The notes under the pieces are model-generated. The model worked only from the letters and a program-made list of their open reading frames with translations. It had not been told where the DNA came from and ran no database searches. Positions 1 through 8,614 of a DNA stretch of 64,000 nt are shown one piece after another. The DNA comes from Vibrio metoecus (GTDB lineage: Bacteria; Pseudomonadota; Gammaproteobacteria; Enterobacterales; Vibrionaceae): positions 1 through 64,000 of the forward strand of contig NZ_JJMN01000030.1 in assembly GCF_000696385.1 (NCBI RefSeq), written 5' to 3'. Position 1 is the first letter of the stretch, and every line of letters begins with the position of its first letter. A program made the position numbers and the translations under genes.

Positions 1-17
1 TTCTAGAATATGAAAGT

Positions 18-110
18 GGTGAGGTGGCCGAGAGGCTGAAGGCGCTCCCCTGCTAAGGGAGTATACGGTTTATAGCCGTATCGAGGGTTCGAATCCCTCC
101 CTCACCGCCA
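18..110 (+). tRNA. tRNA-Ser (GCT anticodon)
   Basis: A 93-nt class II tRNA. The 7-bp acceptor stem GGTGAGG/CCTCACC, discriminator G and encoded CCA are visible. The anticodon loop sits in CCCCTGCTAAGGG, giving anticodon GCT for AGC/AGU serine codons. A long variable arm (around ATACGG...CCGTAT) and the TTCGAAT T-loop confirm a serine tRNA. It heads a cluster with three tRNA-Arg genes. No promoter is visible in the 17 bases before it, so the cluster's promoter probably lies left of the window. Confidence 0.96.
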
Positions 111-176
111 TTTATTGGCCTATGGTCAATTTTTTTGTTCTAGAAGAAAGTATTTGTGATATAGTTCACAACCTGC

Positions 177-255
177 GCGCTCGTAGCTCAGCTGGATTAG
201 AGTACCTGGCTACGAAACCAGGCGGTCAGAGGTTCGAATCCTCTCGAGCGCGCCA
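177..255 (+). tRNA. tRNA-Arg (ACG), copy 1, with two extra bases
   Basis: The gene matches the copy at 459-535, with acceptor stem GCGCTCG/CGAGCGC and encoded CCA, but it is 79 nt instead of 77. One extra T lies in the D-loop (GGATTAGAG against GGATAGAG, near 197-198). One extra A lies in the anticodon loop (CTACGAAA, eight bases, against CTACGAA, seven, near 215-218). An eight-base anticodon loop would be abnormal for an elongator tRNA. Because the same kind of single-base insertion disrupts many protein genes in this window, a sequencing error is more likely than a real variant. Confidence 0.85.
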
Positions 256-310
256 CTATTTAAAGCTCCTGAAGTTTCGGGAGTCGATTGTGAAAGCAAT
301 CAAAGCCTGC

Positions 311-387
311 GCGTCCGTAGCTCAGCTGGATAGAGTACCTGGCTACGAACCAGGCGGTCAGAGGTTCGAATCCTCTCGGACGCGCCA
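311..387 (+). tRNA. tRNA-Arg (ACG), copy 2
   Basis: A 77-nt canonical tRNA with a seven-base anticodon loop CTACGAA (anticodon ACG, read as ICG after deamination, for CGU/CGC/CGA). The acceptor stem is GCGTCCG/CGGACGC. Compared with its two neighbours it carries paired compensatory changes that preserve stem pairing, so it is a genuinely distinct gene copy. CCA is encoded. Confidence 0.96.
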
Positions 388-458
388 CTCTTATCTCGTT
401 AAGAGAGAAGGGTAATACCCTGATACTGAAATGTCGGTATCGAATCATTATATATTGC

Positions 459-535
459 GCGCTCGTAGCTCAGCTGGATAGAGTACCTGGCTACGAACCA
501 GGCGGTCAGAGGTTCGAATCCTCTCGAGCGCGCCA
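459..535 (+). tRNA. tRNA-Arg (ACG), copy 3
   Basis: A 77-nt canonical tRNA with acceptor stem GCGCTCG/CGAGCGC, anticodon loop CTACGAA (ACG), the TTCGAAT T-loop and encoded CCA. It is the last gene of the tRNA cluster and is followed directly by a strong terminator. It is the reference copy against which the two extra bases in copy 1 are seen. Confidence 0.96.
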
Positions 536-540
536 CTATT

Positions 541-573
541 AAAAGCCCTGCATGAAAATGCAGGGCTTTTTTA
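541..573 (+). terminator. Intrinsic terminator of the tRNA cluster
   Basis: The stem AAAAGCCCTGCAT / ATGCAGGGCTTTT with a short AAA-type loop is followed by a T tract. It lies 6 nt past the CCA of the last tRNA-Arg. Confidence 0.9.
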
Positions 574-801
574 CATCTCTCGATCACTTCATTTACTCTT
601 GATTTACAACTTATTGTTTTGTTGAGAGTATTTCCCGCTATATTAACTTCATCGCAGAATTTAGCCCTTTTTCGCTGTAACTTAAATGAAATGGGTGAAA
701 AAACAGCCTCTTTTCTTTGTTCTTTCGAGGGATCTTGGCGCTGGATTTGATGATTTATTGTTCCAGTTTGTGTCCAAGCTAAAAGAGTGCTTGTAACCAA
801 A
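574..801. other. Intergenic stretch, no gene seen
   Basis: This is the left part of the only gene-free gap above 300 bases (574-901). It is AT-rich. The only open frames are antisense extensions through the tRNA genes without recognisable protein similarity. I see no structured RNA. The right part holds the oad promoter. Confidence 0.6.
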
Positions 802-829
802 TTGACAATTATTTTTCAGTCGAGATAAT
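802..829 (+). promoter_or_regulatory. Likely sigma-70 promoter of oadGAB
   Basis: A perfect TTGACA (802-807) is followed after 16 bases by GATAAT (824-829). This leaves a leader of about 65 bases before the oadG start at 902. It is a sequence match only; no transcript data were available. Confidence 0.65.
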
Positions 830-901
830 CCAGTTCTTCTGTAATGTGAATGAAAAATAAGCATTAGCAGAAATGTCAGGATGACACGCAAAGGAAGCAA
901 C

Positions 902-1162
902 ATGATACATATTGGAAGTCTACTTATGGATGCCGCCACTCTGATGGTCACCGGAATGGCTGTGGTATTCCTATTTCTTACTGTTCTCGTTTATCTCGTT
1001 CAGCTCATGTCTCGTTTTATACCTCAAGAGGCTCCTGAAGCAGCTGTAACGCCCAAGAAAAGTCAAAAAGTTCAACCGATCACTGATTCTGTCAACCCAC
1101 AAGTTGTGGCCGCTATTTCTGCTGCGGTACATCAATACCGCGCAGCGGCAGTGAAACAGTAG
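902..1162 (+). CDS. oadG: Oxaloacetate decarboxylase gamma subunit
   Basis: A small subunit of the membrane-bound sodium-pumping oxaloacetate decarboxylase, 86 residues from ATG 902. The start is chosen because AAGGAAG precedes it at a good distance; the frame is open further upstream to 881. Residues about 10-32 form one hydrophobic transmembrane helix, followed by a Pro/Ala/Lys-rich cytoplasmic tail. In the family, OadG anchors the alpha subunit to OadB and carries a metal ion near its C terminus. Identity rests on size, topology and the adjacent oadA and oadB. Confidence 0.88.
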   Translation: MIHIGSLLMDAATLMVTGMAVVFLFLTVLVYLVQLMSRFIPQEAPEAAVTPKKSQKVQPITDSVNPQVVAAISAAVHQYRAAAVKQ

Positions 1163-1187
1163 TCTGGATTAAAAGGAGTTAATGAGC

Positions 1188-2969
1188 ATGTCTAAACCGC
1201 TTGCAATAACGGATGTGGTTCTTCGTGATGCCCATCAATCACTCTTTGCTACGCGTATGCGTATCGAAGATATGCTGCCGATCGCCGCAGAGTTAGATAA
1301 GGTTGGTTACTGGTCCTTAGAAACGTGGGGCGGGGCCACATTTGATGCCTGTATTCGTTTCTTGGGCGAAGACCCTTGGGAGCGCCTACGTGCCTTAAAA
1401 AAAGCAATGCCGAATACCCCGATGCAGATGTTACTGCGTGGGCAAAATTTGCTAGGTTACCGCCATTACGCCGATGATGTGGTTGAAAAATTTGTTGAAC
1501 GAGCTCATGCCAATGGTATGGATGTGTTCCGTATTTTTGATGCCATGAACGATGTCCGCAATTTCCAAAAAGCGGTGAAAGCCACGATTGATGTCGGTGC
1601 GCATGCTCAAGGTACGCTCTCTTATACCACGAGTCCGGTTCACAATACTCAAACATGGGTAGATTTGGCGAAACGCTTGGAAGATCTTGGCTGCCACTCC
1701 TTGTGTATTAAGGACATGTCAGGGCTACTAAAACCGTACGAAGCCGAAGAATTGATCACACGAATTAAGCAGTCTTGCGCGGTGCCTTTGGCGCTGCATT
1801 GTCACGCGACAACCGGCTTATCTACGGCTACGGCAGTAAAAGCGGTGGAAGCGGGGATTGATATTCTTGATACCGCGATTTCTTCAATGAGCCAGACTTA
1901 TGGCCATACGCCCACGGAAACAGTGGTTGCGATGCTACAAGAGACACCACGCGATACTCAACTGAAGCTGGAACAGCTTGAACCGATCGCGGCTTACTTC
2001 CGTGATGTGCGCAAGAAATACGCTAAGTTCGAAGGTCAATTAAAAGGGGTTGACTCGCGGATCCTGATTGCGCAAGTACCTGGTGGAATGCTGACGAATA
2101 TGGAAAGTCAGTTGAAAGAGCAAGGTGCCGCCCATCGTATTGATGAAGTATTGGAAGAGATTCCACGTGTACGCCAAGATCTTGGTTTTATCCCGTTAGT
2201 GACGCCAACCTCTCAGATTGTTGGATCTCAAGCGGTGATTAACGTTTTGACCGGCGAGCGATACAAGAGCATTACCAAAGAAACTGCCGGTGTTCTGAAA
2301 GGGGAATACGGTGCAACGCCTGCTAGCGTGAATGCTGAGTTGCAAGCGCGAGTATTAGACGGCTCACAAGCGATTACTTGCCGCCCTGCCGATCTTTTGC
2401 AAGATGAACTTGAGCATCTGACCAAAGAGTTGCTTGAAAAAGCGCAGGCCGAAAAAATCACCTTAGCGGATGCGCAGGTAGACGATGTTCTGACTTATGC
2501 ACTGTTCCCACAAGTTGGCCTGAAGTTCCTGAAGAATCGCCATAATCCAGAAGCGTTTGAACCTGCACCAGGTAAAGAGCCTGCATTAACGGTGGCTCCA
2601 ACTACCAAACCTGCTGCGGGTATCGAGAGTTACAGTGTAAAAGTGGACGGTGTTGTGTATGACGTTGAAGTGGGTCCACAAGGTCAACTGACCTCTGTTG
2701 TGCCTGCAGCGCAAAAAGCGGCATCACAGCCAGTGATACTGACAAGTTCCCAGTCCACAGAAGCCGTTGCCGCACCACTTGCTGGAACTATTTTTAAAAT
2801 TGAAGTGGAGCAAGGTACTGAAGTGGCTGAAGGCGATGTTCTGATCGTGCTAGAAGCGATGAAGATGGAGACCGAAATTCGTGCTGCGCGCAATGGGGTC
2901 GTTCATGAGCTGCATGTGAAAGAAGGCGACAGTGTTCGTGTTGGTGCATCACTGCTGAGCTTGGCATAA
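1188..2969 (+). CDS. oadA: Oxaloacetate decarboxylase alpha subunit (biotin carboxyl carrier and carboxyltransferase)
   Basis: Cytoplasmic subunit that transfers the carboxyl group of oxaloacetate to biotin, about 593 residues. The N-terminal part (to about residue 300) is the TIM-barrel carboxyltransferase, with the family start VVLRDAHQS and metal-site LHCHATTG. A conserved PYC/OADA domain follows, then an Ala/Pro/Thr-rich linker and a C-terminal biotinyl domain with EAMKMET, biotin-lysine near residue 559. AAGGAG at 1173-1178 favours ATG 1188 (9-nt spacing); ATG 1182 in the same frame is only 3 nt away from it. It lies between oadG and oadB in one operon. Confidence 0.96.
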   Translation: MSKPLAITDVVLRDAHQSLFATRMRIEDMLPIAAELDKVGYWSLETWGGATFDACIRFLGEDPWERLRALKKAMPNTPMQMLLRGQNLLGYRHYADDVVEKFVERAHANGMDVFRIFDAMNDVRNFQKAVKATIDVGAHAQGTLSYTTSPVHNTQTWVDLAKRLEDLGCHSLCIKDMSGLLKPYEAEELITRIKQSCAVPLALHCHATTGLSTATAVKAVEAGIDILDTAISSMSQTYGHTPTETVVAMLQETPRDTQLKLEQLEPIAAYFRDVRKKYAKFEGQLKGVDSRILIAQVPGGMLTNMESQLKEQGAAHRIDEVLEEIPRVRQDLGFIPLVTPTSQIVGSQAVINVLTGERYKSITKETAGVLKGEYGATPASVNAELQARVLDGSQAITCRPADLLQDELEHLTKELLEKAQAEKITLADAQVDDVLTYALFPQVGLKFLKNRHNPEAFEPAPGKEPALTVAPTTKPAAGIESYSVKVDGVVYDVEVGPQGQLTSVVPAAQKAASQPVILTSSQSTEAVAAPLAGTIFKIEVEQGTEVAEGDVLIVLEAMKMETEIRAARNGVVHELHVKEGDSVRVGASLLSLA

Positions 2970-2978
2970 GGGAAAATC

Positions 2979-4109
2979 ATGGACGGATTAATTACCTTAT
3001 GGCAAGAAACGGGGATTGCTAACTTTGAGTTAGGGCAGATCATCATGATCATGGTTGGCTGTCTGCTGCTATTTTTGGCGATCCGTAAAGGATTTGAACC
3101 GCTACTGCTGTTGCCGATAGGCTTTGGTGCTGTGCTTGCCAATATCCCAGAAGCAGGTTTCACTGAGCCGGGCGGTTTACTGTATTACATTTATCACGTA
3201 GGGATTGAGTCTGGCGTGTTCCCATTGCTGATTTTTATGGGCGTAGGAGCCATGACGGATTTTGGTGCGTTGATCGCCAACCCGAAAACTTTGTGGTTAG
3301 GGGCTGCAGCTCAGTTAGGTATTTTCGCCACCTTGTTTGGTGCGATCTTGCTGAACTTTGTACCGGGAATGGAGTTTACCATGGCGGACGCTTCATCGAT
3401 TGCGATTATCGGTGGTGCAGATGGCCCGACGGCGATTTTCCTCGCGAGCCGTCTGTCTCCGGATTTGCTGGGAGCGATTGCGGTAGCTGCATATAGCTAC
3501 ATGGCGCTCGTCCCCATCATTCAGCCGCCGATCATGAAAGCACTGACCACGCCAGAAGAGCGCAAAATTAAAATGGCTCAACTGCGTCATGTGGGCAAAA
3601 CTGAAAAGATCATTTTTCCATTAGTCGTGCTTTTGATGACCATATTGTTTTTACCAGCAGCAACGCCTCTAGTGGGTATGTTCTGCTTAGGAAACTTAAT
3701 GCGTGAATCGGGTGTGGTCGATCGTTTATCCAAAACCGCCCAAAACGAGCTGATCAATATCGTGACTATTTTCCTCGGTCTTGGTGTCGGTTCAAAACTG
3801 CAAGCAGACAAGTTCTTGAACTTGGAGACGTTAGGCATTCTCGCGCTCGGTGCGGCGGCATTCAGTATTGGTACTGCTGGCGGCGTGATCATGGCGAAGA
3901 TTCTCAATAAGTTTTCCAAAGAGGATATTAACCCGCTGATTGGCGCTGCTGGCGTTTCGGCTGTGCCAATGGCCGCTCGCGTGGTGAACAAAGTCGGCTT
4001 AGAGGCAAACCCGCAAAACTTCTTATTGATGCATGCTATGGGGCCGAATGTGGCAGGCGTGTTAGGTTCTGCTGTTGCTGCGGGTGTGTTGCTTGCTTTA
4101 GTTGGCTAA
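2979..4109 (+). CDS. oadB: Oxaloacetate decarboxylase beta subunit (sodium pump)
   Basis: A 376-residue polytopic membrane protein that decarboxylates carboxybiotin and exports Na+. It has about nine or more hydrophobic segments and the family motif [12 protein letters not shown], whose Asp is implicated in sodium binding. It begins 9 nt after oadA with GGGAAAATC before the ATG, so translation is probably coupled. No citrate lyase or citrate transporter gene is adjacent, which fits the oad copy not embedded in a citrate fermentation cluster. Confidence 0.96.
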   Translation: MDGLITLWQETGIANFELGQIIMIMVGCLLLFLAIRKGFEPLLLLPIGFGAVLANIPEAGFTEPGGLLYYIYHVGIESGVFPLLIFMGVGAMTDFGALIANPKTLWLGAAAQLGIFATLFGAILLNFVPGMEFTMADASSIAIIGGADGPTAIFLASRLSPDLLGAIAVAAYSYMALVPIIQPPIMKALTTPEERKIKMAQLRHVGKTEKIIFPLVVLLMTILFLPAATPLVGMFCLGNLMRESGVVDRLSKTAQNELINIVTIFLGLGVGSKLQADKFLNLETLGILALGAAAFSIGTAGGVIMAKILNKFSKEDINPLIGAAGVSAVPMAARVVNKVGLEANPQNFLLMHAMGPNVAGVLGSAVAAGVLLALVG

Positions 4110-4184
4110 GGGAAACATGGCTACGATCTGCTCAAAATAGCAACGCAAAGTTAACGAATTTAAAGAAATTGGTATATATTCAAA

Positions 4185-4207
4185 GGGATGCTTCGGCATC
4201 CCTTTTT
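4185..4207 (+). terminator. Intrinsic terminator of oadGAB
   Basis: The perfect stem GGGATGC/GCATCCC is closed by a stable TTCG tetraloop and followed by five T. It ends 25 nt before the ATG of the next gene. Confidence 0.9.
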
Positions 4208-4231
4208 ATTCGCGCGATAGGGATAGTGGAA

Positions 4232-5182
4232 ATGGAAAACAAACAAATCGTCATTACCCAATTTGGTACACCAGAAGTGCTGGCTGTACACACTTTACCG
4301 ATCCCAACGCCTAAAGCAGGGGAAGTGTTAGTGAAAGTTGCTTTTGCGAGTGTTAACCCTATCGATGTGAAAACCCGAGCTGGTTTAGGTTGGGCGGCTG
4401 CGCAAAACAAAGACAAACTGCCGTGGACGCCGGGTTACGATATTTCCGGACGAATTGTCGCGTTAGGTGAGGGGGTTAGTCGCCTTAAAGAGCGTGATAA
4501 CGTGGCAGGGTTTATTGGATTTCCACTGCGAGGTGGAGGTTATAGCCAATACATCTGTGTGCCTGAGCAAGAACTGAGCTTAGTCCCGGATGCAGTGACG
4601 CTCGAAGCCGCAGCAGCTTTGCCTTTGGCTGGGCAAACGGCAGCGCAAGCACTCAGTAAAGCACAAGTACAAGAAGGTGAGCGAGTCTTGATATTAGCCG
4701 GCGCAGGCGGTGTGGGTCACATCGCGGTACAAATTGCACTAGCGGCTAAAGCGGAAGTGTTTACCACCTGCAGCGAGGTGAATTTAGACTATCTTGCCAC
4801 TCTTGGTGCACATGCCATCAACTACCAATTTGCGCCAGTTTCACAGCGTCTGGAAGAGGTTGATGTGTTGATTGACTTGGTTGGTGGCGATGCCGCCTTG
4901 GATGCACTGAAATGCTTAAAAGATAATGCGCGAGTGATTACGGTACCGACGTTAACGGCCGAGCTGATTTGTGAAAAAGCAAAACTACTGGGTTTTGAAG
5001 CCACGGGTATGCTCGTTGACCCGAATCCTGAGCAACTCGACACTATGCTGTATATGGTCAGTGTTGGGCTGCTGAAAATCGAAATTCAGCACATCTATTC
5101 ACTGTTAGATGCGGCAAGAGCCCATGAGCAGATTGAATCTGGACACACTAGAGGCAAGTTGCTTCTTGATATGAAATGCTAG
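4232..5182 (+). CDS. Zinc-type alcohol dehydrogenase / quinone oxidoreductase-like protein (MDR superfamily)
   Basis: About 316 residues from ATG 4232. This start is chosen because the in-frame extension to 4169 would read through the oad terminator. The N-terminal GroES-like domain (ENKQIVITQFG, ...VKVAFASVNPIDVK) and the Rossmann motif AGAGGVGHIAVQIA near residue 155 mark an NADPH-dependent medium-chain reductase. Structural zinc cysteines are not evident, so it is a zinc-free quinone-reductase-like member. The substrate cannot be told from sequence. It overlaps the next gene by 7 nt. Confidence 0.8.
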   Translation: MENKQIVITQFGTPEVLAVHTLPIPTPKAGEVLVKVAFASVNPIDVKTRAGLGWAAAQNKDKLPWTPGYDISGRIVALGEGVSRLKERDNVAGFIGFPLRGGGYSQYICVPEQELSLVPDAVTLEAAAALPLAGQTAAQALSKAQVQEGERVLILAGAGGVGHIAVQIALAAKAEVFTTCSEVNLDYLATLGAHAINYQFAPVSQRLEEVDVLIDLVGGDAALDALKCLKDNARVITVPTLTAELICEKAKLLGFEATGMLVDPNPEQLDTMLYMVSVGLLKIEIQHIYSLLDAARAHEQIESGHTRGKLLLDMKC

Positions 5183-5637
5183 AGTGGCTGCATGAATTTT
5201 CAGCGCCACTGACCTCTCTACTGGCTGAATCGCCGCTCAGTTTGCTGTTTTGGAGCGGCTTTCTCAGCGCCACTTTGTTACCTGGCGGCTCTGAAGCGGC
5301 TTTGTTAGCCAGTTTGTCGCTCGCCCAGCATTCAGTTTGGTTGATTGTAGCTGTTTCTACGGCAGGTAATACTCTAGGTGGCATGACTAACTATTGGTTA
5401 GGTTTATGGCTTCCGCATCGAACTCACACGCAAAAACAAGGTCATAAAGCCAAGCTCTGGCTGCAACGTTATGGTTATTGGGCGCTGCTGGGGAGTTGGT
5501 TGCCGATTATTGGTGACCCACTCTGCTTAGCGGCAGGTTGGCTACGTTTAAAAGTGCTCCCTGCTTTTTTGATGATTTTGATTGGTAAGGCTCTGCGTTA
5601 TTCATTACTCGCTGCGCTGTATTACGGTTTGTTTTAA
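5176..5637 (+). CDS. DedA/YqaA-family inner membrane protein
   Basis: 153 residues with several hydrophobic segments and the family features SGFLSATLLPGGSE near the N terminus, GNTLGG in the middle and a later GDPLCLAAG. These fit the YqaA branch of the DedA (VTT-domain) family. E. coli DedA proteins are implicated in polyprenyl or phospholipid handling and proton-dependent homeostasis, but this branch has no assigned reaction. Its start overlaps the upstream stop, and the next gene starts 9 nt after its stop with AAGGAG between them, so the three genes are probably co-transcribed. Confidence 0.8.
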   Translation: MLEWLHEFSAPLTSLLAESPLSLLFWSGFLSATLLPGGSEAALLASLSLAQHSVWLIVAVSTAGNTLGGMTNYWLGLWLPHRTHTQKQGHKAKLWLQRYGYWALLGSWLPIIGDPLCLAAGWLRLKVLPAFLMILIGKALRYSLLAALYYGLF

Positions 5638-5646
5638 GGAGATGTC

Positions 5647-8503
5647 ATGAGAAAAGTCGCGTTGTTTGGATTTTCTCTGCTGTTGTTGGCGGGATGTAGT
5701 GCTTCTGATACCTCATTCCCTCTATTTTCTTCTCTGCCGAAAGGCGTCACCTTAGTTGAAGAGGTCAAAACCGAGCCGGGTAAAGTGATGATCCCGTACT
5801 CGAAATATCGCTTGGATAATGGGTTAACGGTAATTTTGTCGCCAGATCGTTCCGATCCTTTGGTGCATGTTGATGTGACTTATCATGTCGGATCTGCCCG
5901 AGAAGAAACGGGCAAATCAGGTTTTGCTCATTTCTTTGAACACATGATGTTTCAAGGTTCGAAGCATGTGGGGGATCAGCAGCATTTCCGTTTGATCACT
6001 GAAGCGGGAGGTTCATTAAATGGCACCACCAATCGTGACCGTACCAATTATTTTGAAACGGTACCCGCGAATCAACTAGAGAAAATGTTGTGGTTAGAAG
6101 CGGATCGAATGGGCTTTTTGCTTGATGCGGTTTCGCAGCGTAAGTTTGAAATCCAGCGTGACACCGTCAAAAACGAGCGCGCTCAGAATTATGATAACCG
6201 CCCATACGGCTTGATGTGGGAAAAAATGGGTGAGGCGCTTTATCCCGAAGGGCATCCATATTCTTGGCAAACCATTGGCTATGTCAGCGATCTTGATCAG
6301 GTTGATGTTAATGATCTAAAAGCCTTTTTCCTTCGTTGGTATGGCCCAAATAATGCGGTGTTAACCATAGGTGGCGATCTGGATGTTAAACAAACCTTAG
6401 CTTGGGTTCAAAAATACTTTGGCTCGATCCCGAAAGGCCCAGAAGTGGTGGATGCACCTAAACAGCCTGCACGTTTGACGGAAGATCGCTATATCACCTT
6501 AGAAGATCGTGTGCAGCAGCCGATGCTGCTGATCGGCTGGCCGACTCAGTATTTAGGCTCGGATGATGAAGTTGCGCTGGATGCACTGGCCAGTGTCTTG
6601 GGCAGTGGTAACAACAGCTTTTTGTACCAAGAGTTAGTCAAAACTCAAAAAGCAGTGGATGCAGGAGCCTTCCAAGATTGTGCTGAGCTTGCTTGTACTT
6701 TTTATGTTTATGCCATGGCGCCTTCTGGCGCGGAAGGTAAGTTGGCACCGTTGTATCAAGAAACTATGCAAGCGTTAGAAAAATTTAAGCAACAAGGGAT
6801 ATCGACACAGCGCTTAGAGCAAATCACAGGAATGGAAGAAGCCAATGCCGTTTTTGCGTTAGAGAGTGTCAAAGGCAAAGTTAGCCAATTGGCAGCCAAT
6901 CAGACTTTCTTTAATCAGCCAGATCGCATCGAAAGCCAGCTTGAGAAAATCCGCGCAGTCACTCCCGCATCACTACAGCAAGTATTTACTCGTTACCTTG
7001 ATGGCCAACCTAAAGTGACCTTAAGTGTGGTAGCAAAAGGCAAAACTGATTTCGCGGTGCGTCCTGCAACATTTATTACCCCCGCTCGTAAGCTGCCTGA
7101 GCACCAAAAAATTGGTGATGATCAACTCGCGTATCGTGAAGTGCAAGACAGCTTTGATCGCTCACTCATGCCACAAGTCGCCGAAGCCGTGCAAGCTCGT
7201 TCACCAACGTTATACGATGTTTATTTTGACAATGGTGCGCAGCTACTTGGCACTCAAACCAGTGAAACCCCCACGGTACTGATTGAGATCGAACTACCAG
7301 CGGGTGAGCGCCAAGTCGCGATCGGTTAAAGAAGGACTGGCTAATTTGACCGCGAGCTTACTGCAAGAAGGTAGCCAAAGCCGTAGCGCAGAACAAATTC
7401 AAGCTCAACTGGATACGTTAGGTTCGAGTATTCAAGTCGCCGCAGGGCCTTATTCAACCAGTATTGTGGTCTCTAGCTTGAAGAAAAACCTACCTGAAAC
7501 GTTAAACGTGGTGCAAGAAATACTGTTAACCCCTGCTTTTAGCAAAGCCGATTTTGCTCGCTTACAACAACAGATGTTGCAAGGACTGGTGTACCAACAT
7601 CAGCAACCGAGCTGGTTGGCTTCACAAGCTACACGCCAAGTGTTGTGGGGTAACAGCCTATTTGCTCGTGCTGGGGATGGAACGGAAGCGTCCGTTGCTT
7701 CATTGACCCTTAACGATGTCCAGCAATTCTACCGTCAGCATTACACACCTCATGGTGCACAAATTGCGGTAGTGGGTGACATCAGTGCACGAGATATTCG
7801 TCAGCAATTGCAATTTATTGCCGATTGGAAAGGTGAAGCCGCGCCACTGATCAACCCTCAAGTCGTGCCCAATTTAACCCAACAAAAAATCTACCTAGTG
7901 GATAAACCGGGAGCCCCACAAAGTATTGTTCGTATGGTACGTAAAGGGCTTCCTTTCGATGCAACGGATGAACTTTACTTAACTCAATTGGCAAACTTTA
8001 ACCTAGCGGGTAACTTTAATAGCCGCATTAATCTCAACTTGCGTGAGGATAAAGGTTATACCTATGGTGCTGGGAGTTATTTTGCGAGCAACCGTGAAAT
8101 TGGTGCGATTGTGTTCAATGCGCCAGTACGGGCAGATGTGACGGTGGACGCGATCCAAGAAATGATCAAAGAGATGCGTCAATTCAGTCAAACTGGCATC
8201 ACAGAAGAAGAAATGAAATTTTTACGTTTGGCAGTCGGTCAACAAGATGCGTTGTTGTATGAAACACCAGCACAAAAAGCGCAGCTGATTTCAAGCATTT
8301 TGACCTATAGCTTAGATCGTGACTATTTGCAGCAGCGTAATGAGATAGTGAAAAGCGTAAAGCGTTCTACACTCAATCAGTTAGCGGCGAAATGGTTTAA
8401 TCCCGATGACTATCAGATCATTGTGGTCGGTGATACTAAGCAACTTAAGCCCCAGTTGGAAAAGTTAGGTATCGCGCTAGAAGAGCTTGAAATCATCCGC
8501 TAG
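5647..8503 (+). CDS. M16 family zinc metallopeptidase lipoprotein, frame interrupted at about 7326
   Basis: The signal peptide ends in the lipobox LLAGC, with lipidated Cys17. The HxxEH zinc motif is H95-F-F-E98-H99. The second half (about residues 530-950) is the usual inactive M16 repeat with GYTYGAGSYF, giving a double-length pitrilysin-like protein on the periplasmic side. In the given sequence the frame stops at 7329 and continues one base out of phase. Removing one T from the TT at 7326-7327 yields AIGKEGLANL and an uninterrupted 951-residue protein, the usual size. I read the stop as an inserted base rather than gene decay. The substrate is unknown. Confidence 0.88.
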
Positions 8504-8518
8504 AGTACACATTTATTA

Positions 8519-8539
8519 GTGGGGCGTTGTACGCCCCAC
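8519..8539 (+). terminator. Perfect hairpin after the M16 peptidase gene
   Basis: Nine-base-pair stem GTGGGGCGT/ACGCCCCAC with loop TGT, 16 nt past the stop codon. It lacks a T tract, so it may be a weak or factor-assisted terminator or an mRNA 3' end stabiliser. Confidence 0.5.
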
Positions 8540-8552
8540 ACTCGCTATGCTA

Positions 8553-8571
8553 CTTAAGCTGTCTGCTTAAG
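8553..8571. repeat. Perfect inverted repeat upstream of gshA
   Basis: CTTAAGC / GCTTAAG separated by TGTCT, 44 nt before the gshA start. It could be an operator or a leader hairpin; no family is recognised. Confidence 0.45.
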
Positions 8572-8614
8572 AGACGGCATTCGATTATAACCACCGACAT
8601 AAGCGAAGCGTATT

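Noticed and set aside
177..255. Copy 1 tRNA-Arg as a frameshift suppressor that rescues the +1 genes
   Set aside because: The codons at the insertion sites are not CGN-type four-base sites readable by an ACG anticodon, so the coincidence does not explain the broken genes.
1..573. Genomic island attachment site at the tRNA cluster
   Set aside because: No integrase gene and no repeat of a tRNA 3' end elsewhere in the window; the repeats seen are the tRNA genes themselves.
7283..8503. A separate second M16-family gene
   Set aside because: Its first codons before KEGLANL come from the wrong frame; deletion of one T joins both parts into a standard single protein.
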